From the NCBI GenBank assembly GCA_030838245.1, contig JAUTXB010000091.1:1-24027 (forward strand): a stretch of 24,027 nucleotides of DNA, written 5' to 3'. This DNA is from Acidimicrobiaceae bacterium (GTDB lineage: Bacteria; Actinomycetota; Acidimicrobiia; Acidimicrobiales; RAAP-2). A model generated the notes under the pieces. That model was not told the DNA's origin. It saw only the letters and a list, made by a program, of their open reading frames with translations, and searched no databases. The position numbers were made by a program, and so were the translations under genes. Positions 1-7,426 of the stretch are shown here, piece after piece (position 1 is the first letter of the stretch; each line of letters starts with the position of its first letter).

Positions 1-39
1 TCCATCATCGGCGACCGCATCCTGGGCCTACCTCGCTGA
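1..39 (+). CDS. Acyl-CoA dehydrogenase, C-terminal end only (partial)
   Basis: Only the last 12 codons and a TGA stop lie in the window. They read SIIGDRILGLPR, which matches the end of the acyl-CoA dehydrogenase C-terminal domain (compare NILGERALGLPR at the end of the complete acyl-CoA dehydrogenase at 7426-8613). The family oxidises the alpha-beta bond of an acyl-CoA using FAD. Nothing can be said about substrate. It reads in the same direction as the ligase/oxidoreductase genes that follow after a gap of about 135 bases. Confidence 0.7.
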   Translation, partial: SIIGDRILGLPR

Positions 40-44
40 GCCAC

Positions 45-59
45 CGAAAACACCTGTTT
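45..59. promoter_or_regulatory. Short palindrome AAACA-CC-TGTTT upstream of the ligase/oxidoreductase operon (candidate operator)
   Basis: Directly after the stop of the partial dehydrogenase, 48-59 forms a perfect inverted repeat (AAACA, two-base centre, TGTTT). The bases 45-53 (CGAAAACAC) recur exactly at 15786-15794 upstream of the amidohydrolase gene, and the alignment continues as NNGYTT. Such AT-richer palindromes in GC-rich intergenic DNA are often repressor sites, but no regulator gene is in the window. The assignment is a guess. Confidence 0.25.
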
Positions 60-174
60 GGAACCGCGGCGTTCGAGTCGGTAGCGTGGCCCACGAGCAC
101 CGGAGTGAGGGGATGGTCATGGCAGCAACGACGCAGGGGTGCCCGTACTGCCGGTCTGCGGGGGGTGCCGGGCC

Positions 175-1671
175 ATGCCGCTCATTGTCAACGACATCCT
201 GAGCTGTGCCGCCGGGACGGTCCCGCACCGCCTGGCCGTAACGCTCGGGGACGAGCAGCTGACCTTCGCCGAGGTGGAGCGCCAGGCCAATCGCACCGCC
301 AACGCCCTGTTTGGATTGGGAGCCCGCCCGGGGGACCGGGTGGCCTGGTGGTCGGACACGTCGCTCGACGGCGTCGCTCTCTACTTCGGGCTCAGCCGTA
401 TCGGCGTTACCTTCGCACCGCTCAATCCCGCCTATGCCGACGACGAGGTGACGGCCGCACTCGAGTACCTGCGACCTCGTTTCCTGGTCGTCGATCCGGC
501 CCACGCCGAGCGAGCTGAGCAGCTGGTGGCCGGTACGAACATCCCGCTGGTCACGGTGGGAACCGGCGGTCGCCACCCCGGGAGCGACCTGGCCATGCTG
601 GCCCAGGTGGCGTCGCCCTACGCTCCCGACGTGCCCCTGCCGGCCGAGGACGCCATCTGCACCATCTTTCTCACCAGCGGGAGCACCGGCCGCCCCAAGG
701 GAGTCATGATCTCCCAGCGGGCGACGTGGTTGCGCACCCATGCCGGTGCAGCCGCCCATACCACCAGCGGCGGCCGAGGCCAGGTGGTCATGTTCCCGCT
801 CTTCCACATGGCCGGGTGGACCTTCGCCACCATGGCCTGGTCGGCCCACCAGCCTGCGCACCTGGTCTGGCGGGCGGACGCCGACGAACTGCTGGGCGCG
901 GTCGAGCGATGGTCGGCGGGCACCCTCTACTGCATCCCGGCCGTTTGGCGCCGGATCCTCGAGTGCGATCGCCCCGCCGATGTCAGCTCTGTGGACTGGG
1001 CGCTCACGGGCACGTCGCAGGTCACCATCGAGCTGATCACAGGGATCAAGGAGCGGTTCCCGACCAGCAGGACGACGGTGAACTACGGCTCGACCGAGGC
1101 GGCGCGCGCCGTCGCCCTGTCCGACGCCGACCTGTTCTCCCGTCCCGGCAGCGTCGGCCATCCCATTCCCGGGGTCCAGGCCACGGTGGCCGACGACGGC
1201 GAGCTGTTGATGACCAGCGACCGTTTGATGACCGGGTACTTCGAGCTGCCCGACGAGACGGCCGAGGCACTGCAGGACGGTTGGTACCACACCGGGGACC
1301 TGGCCGAGCAGGACGATGACGGGTACCTGTACATCGTCGGCCGGAAGAAGGAGGTCATTCGCTCGGGAGGCGAGACGGTGGCCCCCGTCGAAGTGGAGGC
1401 GGCGTTGGCCGGGTACCCGGGGCTGGTCGAGGTGGCGGTCATCGGCGCACCCGATCCCGAGTGGGGGGAGGTGGTCTGCGCCGTCGTCGTCGTGGCCGAC
1501 GGGGTGGCCATCCCGGCCGTGGAGGACCTCCGCGCCCACATCGGGGACCGCCTGGCCTCCTACAAGCACCCTCGCAGGGTGGTGGGCGCCGACCGGTTGC
1601 CGCGGACGCTTGCCACCGGCCAGATCCAGCGGTCGCGGCTGGCCCAGGAGTACGGCCCGGTGGCGCGCTGA
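175..1671 (+). CDS. AMP-forming acyl-CoA ligase (class I adenylate-forming), catalytic Lys replaced by Gln
   Basis: About 498 residues. ATP/Mg-dependent enzymes of this family convert a carboxylic acid to an acyl-adenylate and then to the CoA thioester. Visible motifs are the phosphate loop LTSGSTGRPKG near residues 166-176, NYGSTEA from 303, YHTGD at 371-375, and the hinge segment GRKKEVIRSGGE. The final A10 motif reads TGQIQRSRL, so residue 483, normally the adenylation lysine, is glutamine (CAG at 1621-1623). I chose ATG 175 because similarity to the family begins there and a G-rich ribosome site lies just upstream; an in-frame GTG at 139 would add 12 residues. The stop overlaps the next start (TGATG), so it is translationally coupled to the oxidoreductase gamma subunit. 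The substrate is unknown; the neighbours suggest an acid whose CoA ester is linked to 2-oxoacid chemistry. Confidence 0.9.
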   Translation: MPLIVNDILSCAAGTVPHRLAVTLGDEQLTFAEVERQANRTANALFGLGARPGDRVAWWSDTSLDGVALYFGLSRIGVTFAPLNPAYADDEVTAALEYLRPRFLVVDPAHAERAEQLVAGTNIPLVTVGTGGRHPGSDLAMLAQVASPYAPDVPLPAEDAICTIFLTSGSTGRPKGVMISQRATWLRTHAGAAAHTTSGGRGQVVMFPLFHMAGWTFATMAWSAHQPAHLVWRADADELLGAVERWSAGTLYCIPAVWRRILECDRPADVSSVDWALTGTSQVTIELITGIKERFPTSRTTVNYGSTEAARAVALSDADLFSRPGSVGHPIPGVQATVADDGELLMTSDRLMTGYFELPDETAEALQDGWYHTGDLAEQDDDGYLYIVGRKKEVIRSGGETVAPVEVEAALAGYPGLVEVAVIGAPDPEWGEVVCAVVVVADGVAIPAVEDLRAHIGDRLASYKHPRRVVGADRLPRTLATGQIQRSRLAQEYGPVAR

Positions 1672-2258
1672 TGGAACGCGAAGTGATGTTCACGGGCGTC
1701 GGTGGCCAAGGAGTCCAGATTGCGTCAAAGTCGCTGGCCACTGCGGCCATCGACGAGGGTCGACAGGTGATGTTGGTGCCCCGGTACGGCGGGAGCATGC
1801 GAGGCGGCATGACCAACGCCGAGGTGACCATCGCCGACGGACCGCTGCGGGCCCTGCCCGTGGCCACCGCGGCCTGGTCGGCCTATGCCATGGACCCGTC
1901 GTACTGGTCGACCATCCGGCCCACCTTGCGTTCGGGTGCCATCGTCGTCGTCAACTCCTCGCTGTTCACCGCTCCCGTCGATGTTCCCGATGCCACCGTG
2001 TTTGCCTTGCCGGCCAATGACGTCGCCAGCGAGCTCGAGAGCCCGATGAGCGCAGGGTTCGTTCTCCTCGGTGCCCTCGTGGCGGTGACCGGGCTGGTCA
2101 GCGTGGACAGCGTGGTCGCGGCTATGCAACTGCTCATCCCCGCCTACCGCACGCAACACCTGGAGGCCAACGAACGGGCCATCCGTGCCGGCGCCGAACA
2201 GGTTCCCGCCCTCGCCGCACCGGCATGGGACGAGGCGCCATCGGTGGTTGTGCCGTGA
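1671..2258 (+). CDS. 2-oxoacid:acceptor oxidoreductase, gamma subunit
   Basis: 195 residues, matching the catalytic-domain/gamma family (PF01558) of pyruvate/2-ketoisovalerate oxidoreductases in length and in the N-terminal GVGGQGVQIASK motif (residues 9-20). The segment PRYGGSMRGGMTNAEV corresponds to the family's conserved YGxExRGG region. In the complex this subunit contributes to CoA binding. It starts at ATG 1671, overlapping the ligase stop by one base, and is followed 37 bases later by the alpha subunit. The order gamma-alpha-beta without a separate ferredoxin-like delta subunit is seen in several bacterial complexes of this class. Confidence 0.9.
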   Translation: MEREVMFTGVGGQGVQIASKSLATAAIDEGRQVMLVPRYGGSMRGGMTNAEVTIADGPLRALPVATAAWSAYAMDPSYWSTIRPTLRSGAIVVVNSSLFTAPVDVPDATVFALPANDVASELESPMSAGFVLLGALVAVTGLVSVDSVVAAMQLLIPAYRTQHLEANERAIRAGAEQVPALAAPAWDEAPSVVVP

Positions 2259-2295
2259 GGGACCCTCGTGACCGACGAGCGGATCGAGGCATGAG

Positions 2296-3399
2296 ATGAC
2301 GCGACGCCTGATGCAGGGCAGCGAAGTCATCGCCGATGCCGCCATCCTGGCCGGCTGCCGGTTCTTCACCGGGTACCCGATGCTGCCGTTCACCGAGCTG
2401 CTCGAGAACATGGCTCGCAAGCTTCCCGGCGCCGGTGGGGTCTGCATCAACGCCAACAGTGAGATCGAGGCGGTCAACATGGCCCTGGGGGCTGCCGCCA
2501 CCGGGGCGCGGGCGGGCACGGGCTCGTGTGGGCAGGGGCTTGCCCTCATGCAAGAAGGCATCGCCGAACTGGCCCTGAACGAGCTGCCTATGGTCGTGTT
2601 CAACATGGCCCGGGGCCAGCAGGACTACTTCCAGGCCACCCGGGGCGGCGGTTGGGGCGACTACCGGACCATCACCCTGGCCCCCAAAGACGTCCCCGAG
2701 GCGGCCGCCCATACCCAGCAGCTCTATGACCTGGCCGATCGCTACCGGACGCCGACCATCCTCTACGGCGACTACGTGATCGCCCACACCTCGGTGGGCA
2801 TCGAGGTGGAGCGCCTCGACTTCGGCCCCCTCCCGGCCAAGGACTGGGCGCTGGACGGGTCGATGAGCGGTACGGGACAGGCCCGACAGATCTGGACGTG
2901 GGCCCGAGGCAAGCCCAACACGCCTGGTCCCGGCCCGAACCAGGCCTGGCAGACCATTGCCGAGAAGTACGACCTGATCGAAAAGACGGAGGCCCGGTTC
3001 GAGGTCGACCGGGCCGAGGACGCCGAGGTCCTGGTGGTGTCCTTCGGGACGACCGCCGTCTTCGTCGATCGGGTGGTCGACGACCTGCGGGCGGAGGGGG
3101 TCCGCATCGGGTCGTTCCGGCCCGTCACCTTGTGGCCCTTTCCGGGCGAGGCCTTGGCCCAGGCCACCGAGGGCTGTGCCCACGTGCTGGTCTACGAGCT
3201 GAATGCCGGCCAGATGGTCGACGACGTCCGCATGTACGCGGCGGACCGTTCGGTCATACGCTCTATCGGTGGGGTGTCCCAGGACAGCTCGGGCATGCGG
3301 CAAGGTGACCTGTTGCAGGCGGAGGAGGTGCGCACGCGAATAGAGCGGGCCATCGCCCAACCGGGGCCTGCGGTGCGCTCAGGGAGGATCACGTCATGA
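2296..3399 (+). CDS. 2-oxoacid:acceptor oxidoreductase, alpha subunit (VorB-type)
   Basis: 367 residues with the pyrimidine-binding domain first (PF01855) and a transketolase-C-like domain II in the second half (from about residue 235). The family, with TPP, oxidatively decarboxylates 2-oxoacids to acyl-CoA and passes electrons to ferredoxin. The stretch around residues 105-125 (ARGQQDYFQATRGGGWGDYR) resembles 2-ketoisovalerate oxidoreductase VorB proteins more than pyruvate enzymes. The usual GYPITP substrate motif reads GYPMLP here (residues 26-31), replacing the threonine that contacts the 2-oxoacid carboxylate in pyruvate:ferredoxin oxidoreductase. ATG 2296 has GAGG six bases upstream. 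Its stop overlaps the beta subunit start by four bases (ATGA). Family is certain; substrate is not. Confidence 0.92.
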   Translation: MTRRLMQGSEVIADAAILAGCRFFTGYPMLPFTELLENMARKLPGAGGVCINANSEIEAVNMALGAAATGARAGTGSCGQGLALMQEGIAELALNELPMVVFNMARGQQDYFQATRGGGWGDYRTITLAPKDVPEAAAHTQQLYDLADRYRTPTILYGDYVIAHTSVGIEVERLDFGPLPAKDWALDGSMSGTGQARQIWTWARGKPNTPGPGPNQAWQTIAEKYDLIEKTEARFEVDRAEDAEVLVVSFGTTAVFVDRVVDDLRAEGVRIGSFRPVTLWPFPGEALAQATEGCAHVLVYELNAGQMVDDVRMYAADRSVIRSIGGVSQDSSGMRQGDLLQAEEVRTRIERAIAQPGPAVRSGRITS

Positions 3400-4181
3400 C
3401 CACGATTGACACCACGTCGGTACCGGACCGACCCTCACGGCAAGTCGTCGGGTTCAAGCCGGACCTGCTGCAGTCGGGTGACCACGACCTCTGCCCGGGG
3501 TGCGGCCATCCCGTCGCTTGGCGCCTGGTGCTCGACGTCATCGCCGAGCTCGAGCTGTCCAACCGGAGCATCCTCATCGCCGGCCATGGCTGTTACACGC
3601 AGATGATGAAGTTGAGCGATCTCGACTCGCTCCAGTGCCTCCACGGCCGGGCGCCTGCGGTGGCCACCGGGGTCAAGCGGATGGTTCCCGACACCGCCGT
3701 GTTCACGCTGCAAGGCGACGGGGACATGGTCAGCGAGGGACTGCACGAGGTCCTCCACGCCGCCGCCCGGGGCGAGCAGGTGACCGCGCTGCTGTTCAAC
3801 AACGGGGTGTTCGGCGACACCGGCGGCCATCTCACCGCTACCACGGTGATCGGTCAACGTACCAAGACCAGCCTCGAGGGACGTGACGCCGCCGCCCACG
3901 GGTACCCCATCGACGTGAGCCGGCTCATCGCCCAGATGGAGGGCACGGCCTACGCCGCTCGCGGCGCGGTCAACACCCCGGGCATGGTCGCCCGCACCAA
4001 GCGGATGATCCGGCGGGCGGTCGAACTGCAGATGGCCGGGGCCGGCTTCACGTTCGTGGAGGTGCTCACCATGTGTCCGACCGGTTGGTTCGTGCCCACG
4101 CCCGACGGTCCCGAGTACCTCGAGGAGTCGATGATGAAGACCTTCGGCATCGGCGAGCTGAAGACGCCGGCGATCGACTAA
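3396..4181 (+). CDS. 2-oxoacid:acceptor oxidoreductase, beta subunit (TPP- and 4Fe-4S-binding)
   Basis: 261 residues of the TPP-binding beta family (PF02775). The TPP/Mg motif is visible as GDGD at 107-110 and NN at 135-136, followed by GVFGDTGG, equivalent to the family's NNxxYGxTGG. Four cysteines are placed to hold the single 4Fe-4S cluster of this subunit: C33 and C36 in CPGCGH, C66 in GHGCYTQ, and C227 in MCPTGW. It is the last gene of the ligase-gamma-alpha-beta unit and ends 25 bases before the stop of the convergent nitroreductase. All expected catalytic elements are intact, so the complex is probably functional and, if the host is aerobic, oxygen-tolerant like mycobacterial KorAB. 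Confidence 0.93.
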   Translation: MTTIDTTSVPDRPSRQVVGFKPDLLQSGDHDLCPGCGHPVAWRLVLDVIAELELSNRSILIAGHGCYTQMMKLSDLDSLQCLHGRAPAVATGVKRMVPDTAVFTLQGDGDMVSEGLHEVLHAAARGEQVTALLFNNGVFGDTGGHLTATTVIGQRTKTSLEGRDAAAHGYPIDVSRLIAQMEGTAYAARGAVNTPGMVARTKRMIRRAVELQMAGAGFTFVEVLTMCPTGWFVPTPDGPEYLEESMMKTFGIGELKTPAID

Positions 4182-4206
4182 TTGCGACCCGGACATACCA
4201 ACGGTG

Positions 4207-4830
4207 TCACCAACCCTGGCCGTACCGGTCCCTGTGGGCTCGTTCGCTCACGGGTAGACGGCGGGGCGGCCCGGGCACCTTGGCCGGCCAACCGATGGGC
4301 ACGACGGCCATCGGCCGCACCGAAGGGGGAAGTTCGAGCAGTGCACCGAGCTCGTCGGCGAACAGCGTGGCCAGCGTGGTCATCGCCGACCCCAGACCGA
4401 GGGCGGTGGCCGACAGGAGCAGGTTCTGGGTGGCCGGAAAGACCGACGCCGGAAGTGTGGGCTCGAGGCCGACATCGGAGTCGCCGCAGACCACCACGAT
4501 GACCGGAGCCGACTCGATTCCCCCTTCGGCCCCCCGGTCCACCTCCTCCAAGAGCGCAGCCGGGAGCCGGCCTTCGGAGTGCTGACGGCCGCCACCCCGC
4601 CAGGCCCGGCGGGTCAGGTCGCCGACCTTCGCCCGTTGGTCGTCGTGCCGAACGACGACGAATACCCAGGGCTGGAGGTTCTCGGCGCTCGGCGCGTGGG
4701 TGGCGGCCCGCAGGCAGAGCCCCACCATCTCATCGCTGACCGGCCGATCGTCGAACGCACGGCATGCACGTTGGTGCAGGACGACGTCGAAGAATTCCCT
4801 CGAGGTCGTCACCCCGTCCACATCGGTCAT
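4207..4830 (-). CDS. Nitroreductase-family flavoprotein
   Basis: 207 residues of the nitroreductase fold (PF00881), which binds FMN and uses NAD(P)H to reduce nitro groups, enones or quinones. Visible are RACRAF near residue 20 (FMN phosphate contacts), HAPSAENLQPW in the first third, ATQNLLLSATALGLGS in the middle and PIGWPAKVPGPPRR near the C-terminus. ATG 4830 is preceded by GAGGTGG, a good ribosome site. The gene is divergent from the crotonase gene across about 120 bases and convergent with the oxidoreductase beta gene. It stands alone on the minus strand; a reductive step on an unsaturated or ring intermediate is possible but not shown. Confidence 0.85.
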   Translation of the reverse strand: MTDVDGVTTSREFFDVVLHQRACRAFDDRPVSDEMVGLCLRAATHAPSAENLQPWVFVVVRHDDQRAKVGDLTRRAWRGGGRQHSEGRLPAALLEEVDRGAEGGIESAPVIVVVCGDSDVGLEPTLPASVFPATQNLLLSATALGLGSAMTTLATLFADELGALLELPPSVRPMAVVPIGWPAKVPGPPRRLPVSERAHRDRYGQGW

Positions 4831-4938
4831 ATGCCACCTCGTGCTGGTCAGATCACGGCCGGGATGGTGCCCGTCGCGCCGAGCAGAATCTAGTCCGATA
4901 TCCCGATCGGCCGGCGGGCGGAAGATGGGATGTTCGCC

Positions 4939-4944
4939 TACGTT
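4939..4944 (+). promoter_or_regulatory. Candidate -10 box TACGTT for a leaderless crotonase transcript
   Basis: TACGTT fits the actinobacterial TAnnnT -10 pattern and lies at exactly -12 to -7 relative to the ATG at 4951, the spacing expected if transcription begins on the start codon. No ribosome site precedes 4951, which agrees with a leaderless message. No clear -35 element is visible, so this is a weak call. Confidence 0.3.
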
Positions 4945-4950
4945 GTCCTC

Positions 4951-5751
4951 ATGATCCGTTACAGCGTTGGTGATGACAGCGTGGCCCGTCTGGTGCTCGA
5001 CCGACCCGAGGCCAAGAACGCCCTGAGCATCGAGATGCGCGACGAGATCGTGGCCCGCGTTCGTCAGGCCCGGGCCGACGGCGACGTCAGGGCGTTGTTG
5101 ATCACCGGCGTCGGCGACGCTTTTTGTGCCGGCATGGATCTCCGGGCATCCACCGTGTCCAAGGCCGGAGGGTCCGGCTTCGACCCCCGTGCCACCAGCG
5201 AGGCCCTCCGCATCGGGGTCCAGACGTTCATCCGCGAGCTGTGGGAGCTCGACAAGCCCACCGTCGCCGCGGTGAACGGCACTGCGGTCGGCCCCGGGGC
5301 CCACCTGGCCCTGGCCTGTGACTTCGTCCTCGTCTGCGAGGAGGCCCGGTTTGTCTGGTCGTTCGCCAAATGGGGACTGGTCGTTGACGCCGGCGGTGCC
5401 TACCTGCTGCCCCGGCTGGTCGGCCTGCCCCGGGCCAAGGCCATGGTCATGTTGGGGGAGGGGGCGAAGGGTGCCGAGGCCGTGGACCTCGGGCTGGCCT
5501 ATCGGTGCGTCCCCACCGCCGACGAGTTGCAACAGGAGGCCTCGGAGCTGGCGGCCAGGCTGGCCTCGGGGCCGACTCGATCGCTCGGGCTCTCCAAGCA
5601 GCTGCTCAATGCCACCTTCGAGACCGACCTGCCCTCCTCGCTCGATCGTGAGGCCCACGCCCAGGCCATGGCGACGGTGTCGCCGGAGATGGCCGAGGGG
5701 ATGGCCGCCTTCGCCGAGCGCCGCACGCCCGACTTTCGTGGCGCCCGGTAA
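4951..5751 (+). CDS. Crotonase-fold protein, PaaG-like isomerase type rather than classic hydratase
   Basis: 266 residues of the enoyl-CoA hydratase/isomerase family (PF00378). The oxyanion-hole segments are present (GDAFCAGMDL near residues 51-60 and GTAVGPGAHLALACD). The two glutamates used by classic hydratases (E144 and E164 in rat crotonase) align with H118 and F138, so simple water addition is doubtful. Instead GLVVDAGG carries D146, matching the aspartate in the PDxGG motif of PaaG-like isomerases. A double-bond or ring isomerase acting on an acyl-CoA is therefore the better guess. ATG 4951 is where family similarity begins; an upstream in-frame ATG at 4930 would add seven residues. 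It opens the unit with the thiolase-like, DUF35 and dehydrogenase genes. Confidence 0.88.
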   Translation: MIRYSVGDDSVARLVLDRPEAKNALSIEMRDEIVARVRQARADGDVRALLITGVGDAFCAGMDLRASTVSKAGGSGFDPRATSEALRIGVQTFIRELWELDKPTVAAVNGTAVGPGAHLALACDFVLVCEEARFVWSFAKWGLVVDAGGAYLLPRLVGLPRAKAMVMLGEGAKGAEAVDLGLAYRCVPTADELQQEASELAARLASGPTRSLGLSKQLLNATFETDLPSSLDREAHAQAMATVSPEMAEGMAAFAERRTPDFRGAR

Positions 5752-5813
5752 GGGCGCGGTCCGAACGGGGGGTTGGACGATGCCGGGGGGCGACGGGAAG
5801 AGGGCGGGGACAG

Positions 5814-6986
5814 ATGGCTGACCGGTCGCCCGTCATCGTCGGCGTCGGTACCAGCACCCTCCCGGTCGCCCCGGAGCTCGATTCGGTCGGCCACCACGTG
5901 TTGGCGGCCACCAGGGCACTGGCCGACGCCGGCGTTCCCAAGTCGGCCATAGACGGATATTGCTGCGCCGGCGGGGGCAAGGAGGCAATAGCCGTCGACG
6001 ACATGAGCGTGATGGTCGAGTACCTGGGGCTCTCGCCTACCTACACCGATGGAACGATGACCGGGGGATCGAGCTTCGAGATCCACGTCGAGCACGCCGC
6101 GGCCGCCATTCGTGCCGGTCTGTGCGAGACGGTGCTCATCACCTACGGCTCGGACCAGCTGACCCGGATGGGCCGCCGACTGGGAACCGGCGGATTCGGC
6201 GCCCCCGGGAGGCGCGTCCCCGGGCCCCCGCAGTACGAGGCGCCCTACGGGGGCACCATCGTGTCGGCCTACGCCATGGCCGCCCAGCGGCACATGTTCG
6301 AGTTCGGCACCACCTCGGAACAACTGGCGGCCATCGCCGTCACCGCGCGCGCCAACGCGGCGAACAACCCGGAGGCGATGTACCGGACGCCACTCAGCAT
6401 CGACGACGTGCTCGCCTCCCGGATGATCTCCGATCCGCTTCACAAATTCGACTCCTGTGTCATCTCCGACGGTGGAGGGGCGGTGGTGATGACGACGGAA
6501 GAACGCGCCCGCGACCTAGGCGGGGTGCCAGTTCGGGTCCTCTCGACGGCGTCGGCCCAGACCCACTGGAACATCTCGGCCATGCACGACTTCACCACCA
6601 CCGCGGCCACGACGGTCGGCGACCTGCTCTTCGAGCGAACGGGGCTCGAGCGCGGCGATGTGGACGTCCTCCAGTGCTACGACAGCTTTACCATCACCGT
6701 GCTGCTGCTCCTCGAGGACCTCGGGTTCTGTGCCAAGGGGGAGGGTGGGCCATTCGTGGCCGAGGGAAGCATCGCCCTGGACGGCGCCCTCCCTACCAAT
6801 ACCGACGGGGGTGGCTTGAGTGCCGTGCACCCCGGAATGCGCGGGATGTTCTTGCTCATCGAGTCGGTGCGGCAGCTCAGAGGCGAGGCGGTGAACCAGG
6901 TCCCCGACTGCGAGGTGGCGCTGGCCTGCGGCGTCGGTGGGTGGCTGTCCTGTATCGGCGGCGTGCTCATGGGCAGGGCCGACTGA
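5814..6986 (+). CDS. Thiolase-fold lipid-transfer-type protein (Ltp-like), candidate retro-aldolase
   Basis: 390 residues with the two-halved thiolase fold seen in SCP-x/Ltp proteins. Where a true thiolase has its acylated cysteine, this protein reads MTGGSSFEIH (residues 82-91), with no cysteine. The late motif NTDGGGLSAVHPGMRG (H339) is typical of the thiolase-like Ltp group, as is CYDSFTITVLLLLEDLG around Y289. In steroid catabolism, the cysteine-less Ltp2 with a DUF35 partner cleaves a beta-hydroxyacyl-CoA by retro-aldol chemistry. The next gene overlaps the stop by one base and encodes exactly such a DUF35 protein, supporting a two-protein complex. ATG 5814 has a GGGGA site upstream. True thiolysis is unlikely; retro-aldol or carrier function is inferred. 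Confidence 0.88.
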   Translation: MADRSPVIVGVGTSTLPVAPELDSVGHHVLAATRALADAGVPKSAIDGYCCAGGGKEAIAVDDMSVMVEYLGLSPTYTDGTMTGGSSFEIHVEHAAAAIRAGLCETVLITYGSDQLTRMGRRLGTGGFGAPGRRVPGPPQYEAPYGGTIVSAYAMAAQRHMFEFGTTSEQLAAIAVTARANAANNPEAMYRTPLSIDDVLASRMISDPLHKFDSCVISDGGGAVVMTTEERARDLGGVPVRVLSTASAQTHWNISAMHDFTTTAATTVGDLLFERTGLERGDVDVLQCYDSFTITVLLLLEDLGFCAKGEGGPFVAEGSIALDGALPTNTDGGGLSAVHPGMRGMFLLIESVRQLRGEAVNQVPDCEVALACGVGGWLSCIGGVLMGRAD

Positions 6987-7426
6987 TGGAGGTGGTCGCC
7001 GACTGGGAGGACCCACGGTTCGCCGGTCGGCCGCGGCCCGACCCGGACCAGCTCTCCGCCCAGTTCTTCGCCGCAGCCGATACCGGGGAGCTCCGCTATC
7101 AGGAGTGCCCGTCGTGCGGGCATCGGCAGTTCTATCCCAGGTTGCTGTGTACCGAATGCGGGGGTGAGCCGGAGTGGCGGACGGCGTCGGGCCGCGGATC
7201 GGTGCACACGTTCACCGTGGTGCGCCAGAGCCTCATGCCCCCCTTCGATGGGCTGGCGCCCTATGTGATCGCCATGGTCGAGCTGGACGAGGGCCCGAAG
7301 ATGATGGGCAACGTGACCGACTGCGATCCGGTCGATGTCCACATCGGCATGCCGGTGAGCGCCTATGCCGTGCGAGTGGAGGAAGGGGTCTCGGTCCCCT
7401 TCTGGCGGCGGGCCGAGGAGGACTGA
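6986..7426 (+). CDS. DUF35 zinc-ribbon/OB-fold partner of the thiolase-like protein
   Basis: 146 residues with a rubredoxin-like zinc ribbon (C41, C44, C55 and C58 in CPSC and CTEC) followed by an OB-fold (PF12172 plus PF01796). Such proteins bind acyl-CoA and pair with thiolase-fold enzymes, as the DUF35 part of ChsH2 does with Ltp2 or as accessory subunits of thiolase-like acyltransferases. Start ATG 6986 lies inside the stop of the thiolase-like gene (TGATG), and its own stop overlaps the dehydrogenase start the same way, so the three are tightly coupled. All four zinc cysteines are present. Confidence 0.9.
   Translation: MEVVADWEDPRFAGRPRPDPDQLSAQFFAAADTGELRYQECPSCGHRQFYPRLLCTECGGEPEWRTASGRGSVHTFTVVRQSLMPPFDGLAPYVIAMVELDEGPKMMGNVTDCDPVDVHIGMPVSAYAVRVEEGVSVPFWRRAEED

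Noticed and set aside
48..59. KstR-type steroid operator
   Set aside because: The AAC and GTT half-sites are four bases apart rather than two, so it does not match the KstR consensus; no KstR-like site was found by eye in the other gaps.
28..1569. Long minus-strand open frame of 513 codons opposite the first ligase
   Set aside because: It is the GC-rich shadow of the ligase reading frame: low-complexity Gly/Arg/Asp/His composition and no family motif.
2134..3360. Long minus-strand open frame opposite the oxidoreductase alpha gene
   Set aside because: Same shadow pattern; the plus-strand protein has clear TPP-enzyme family motifs.
4831..5658. Extension of the nitroreductase reading frame far upstream
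   Set aside because: The open frame continues only by GC bias; family similarity starts at ATG 4830, which has a good ribosome site, and the upstream part lies opposite the crotonase gene.
5814..6986. Annotation as an ordinary acetyl-CoA acetyltransferase (thiolase)
   Set aside because: The nucleophilic cysteine region reads GGSS; the DUF35 neighbour and C-terminal motif match the Ltp-type group instead.
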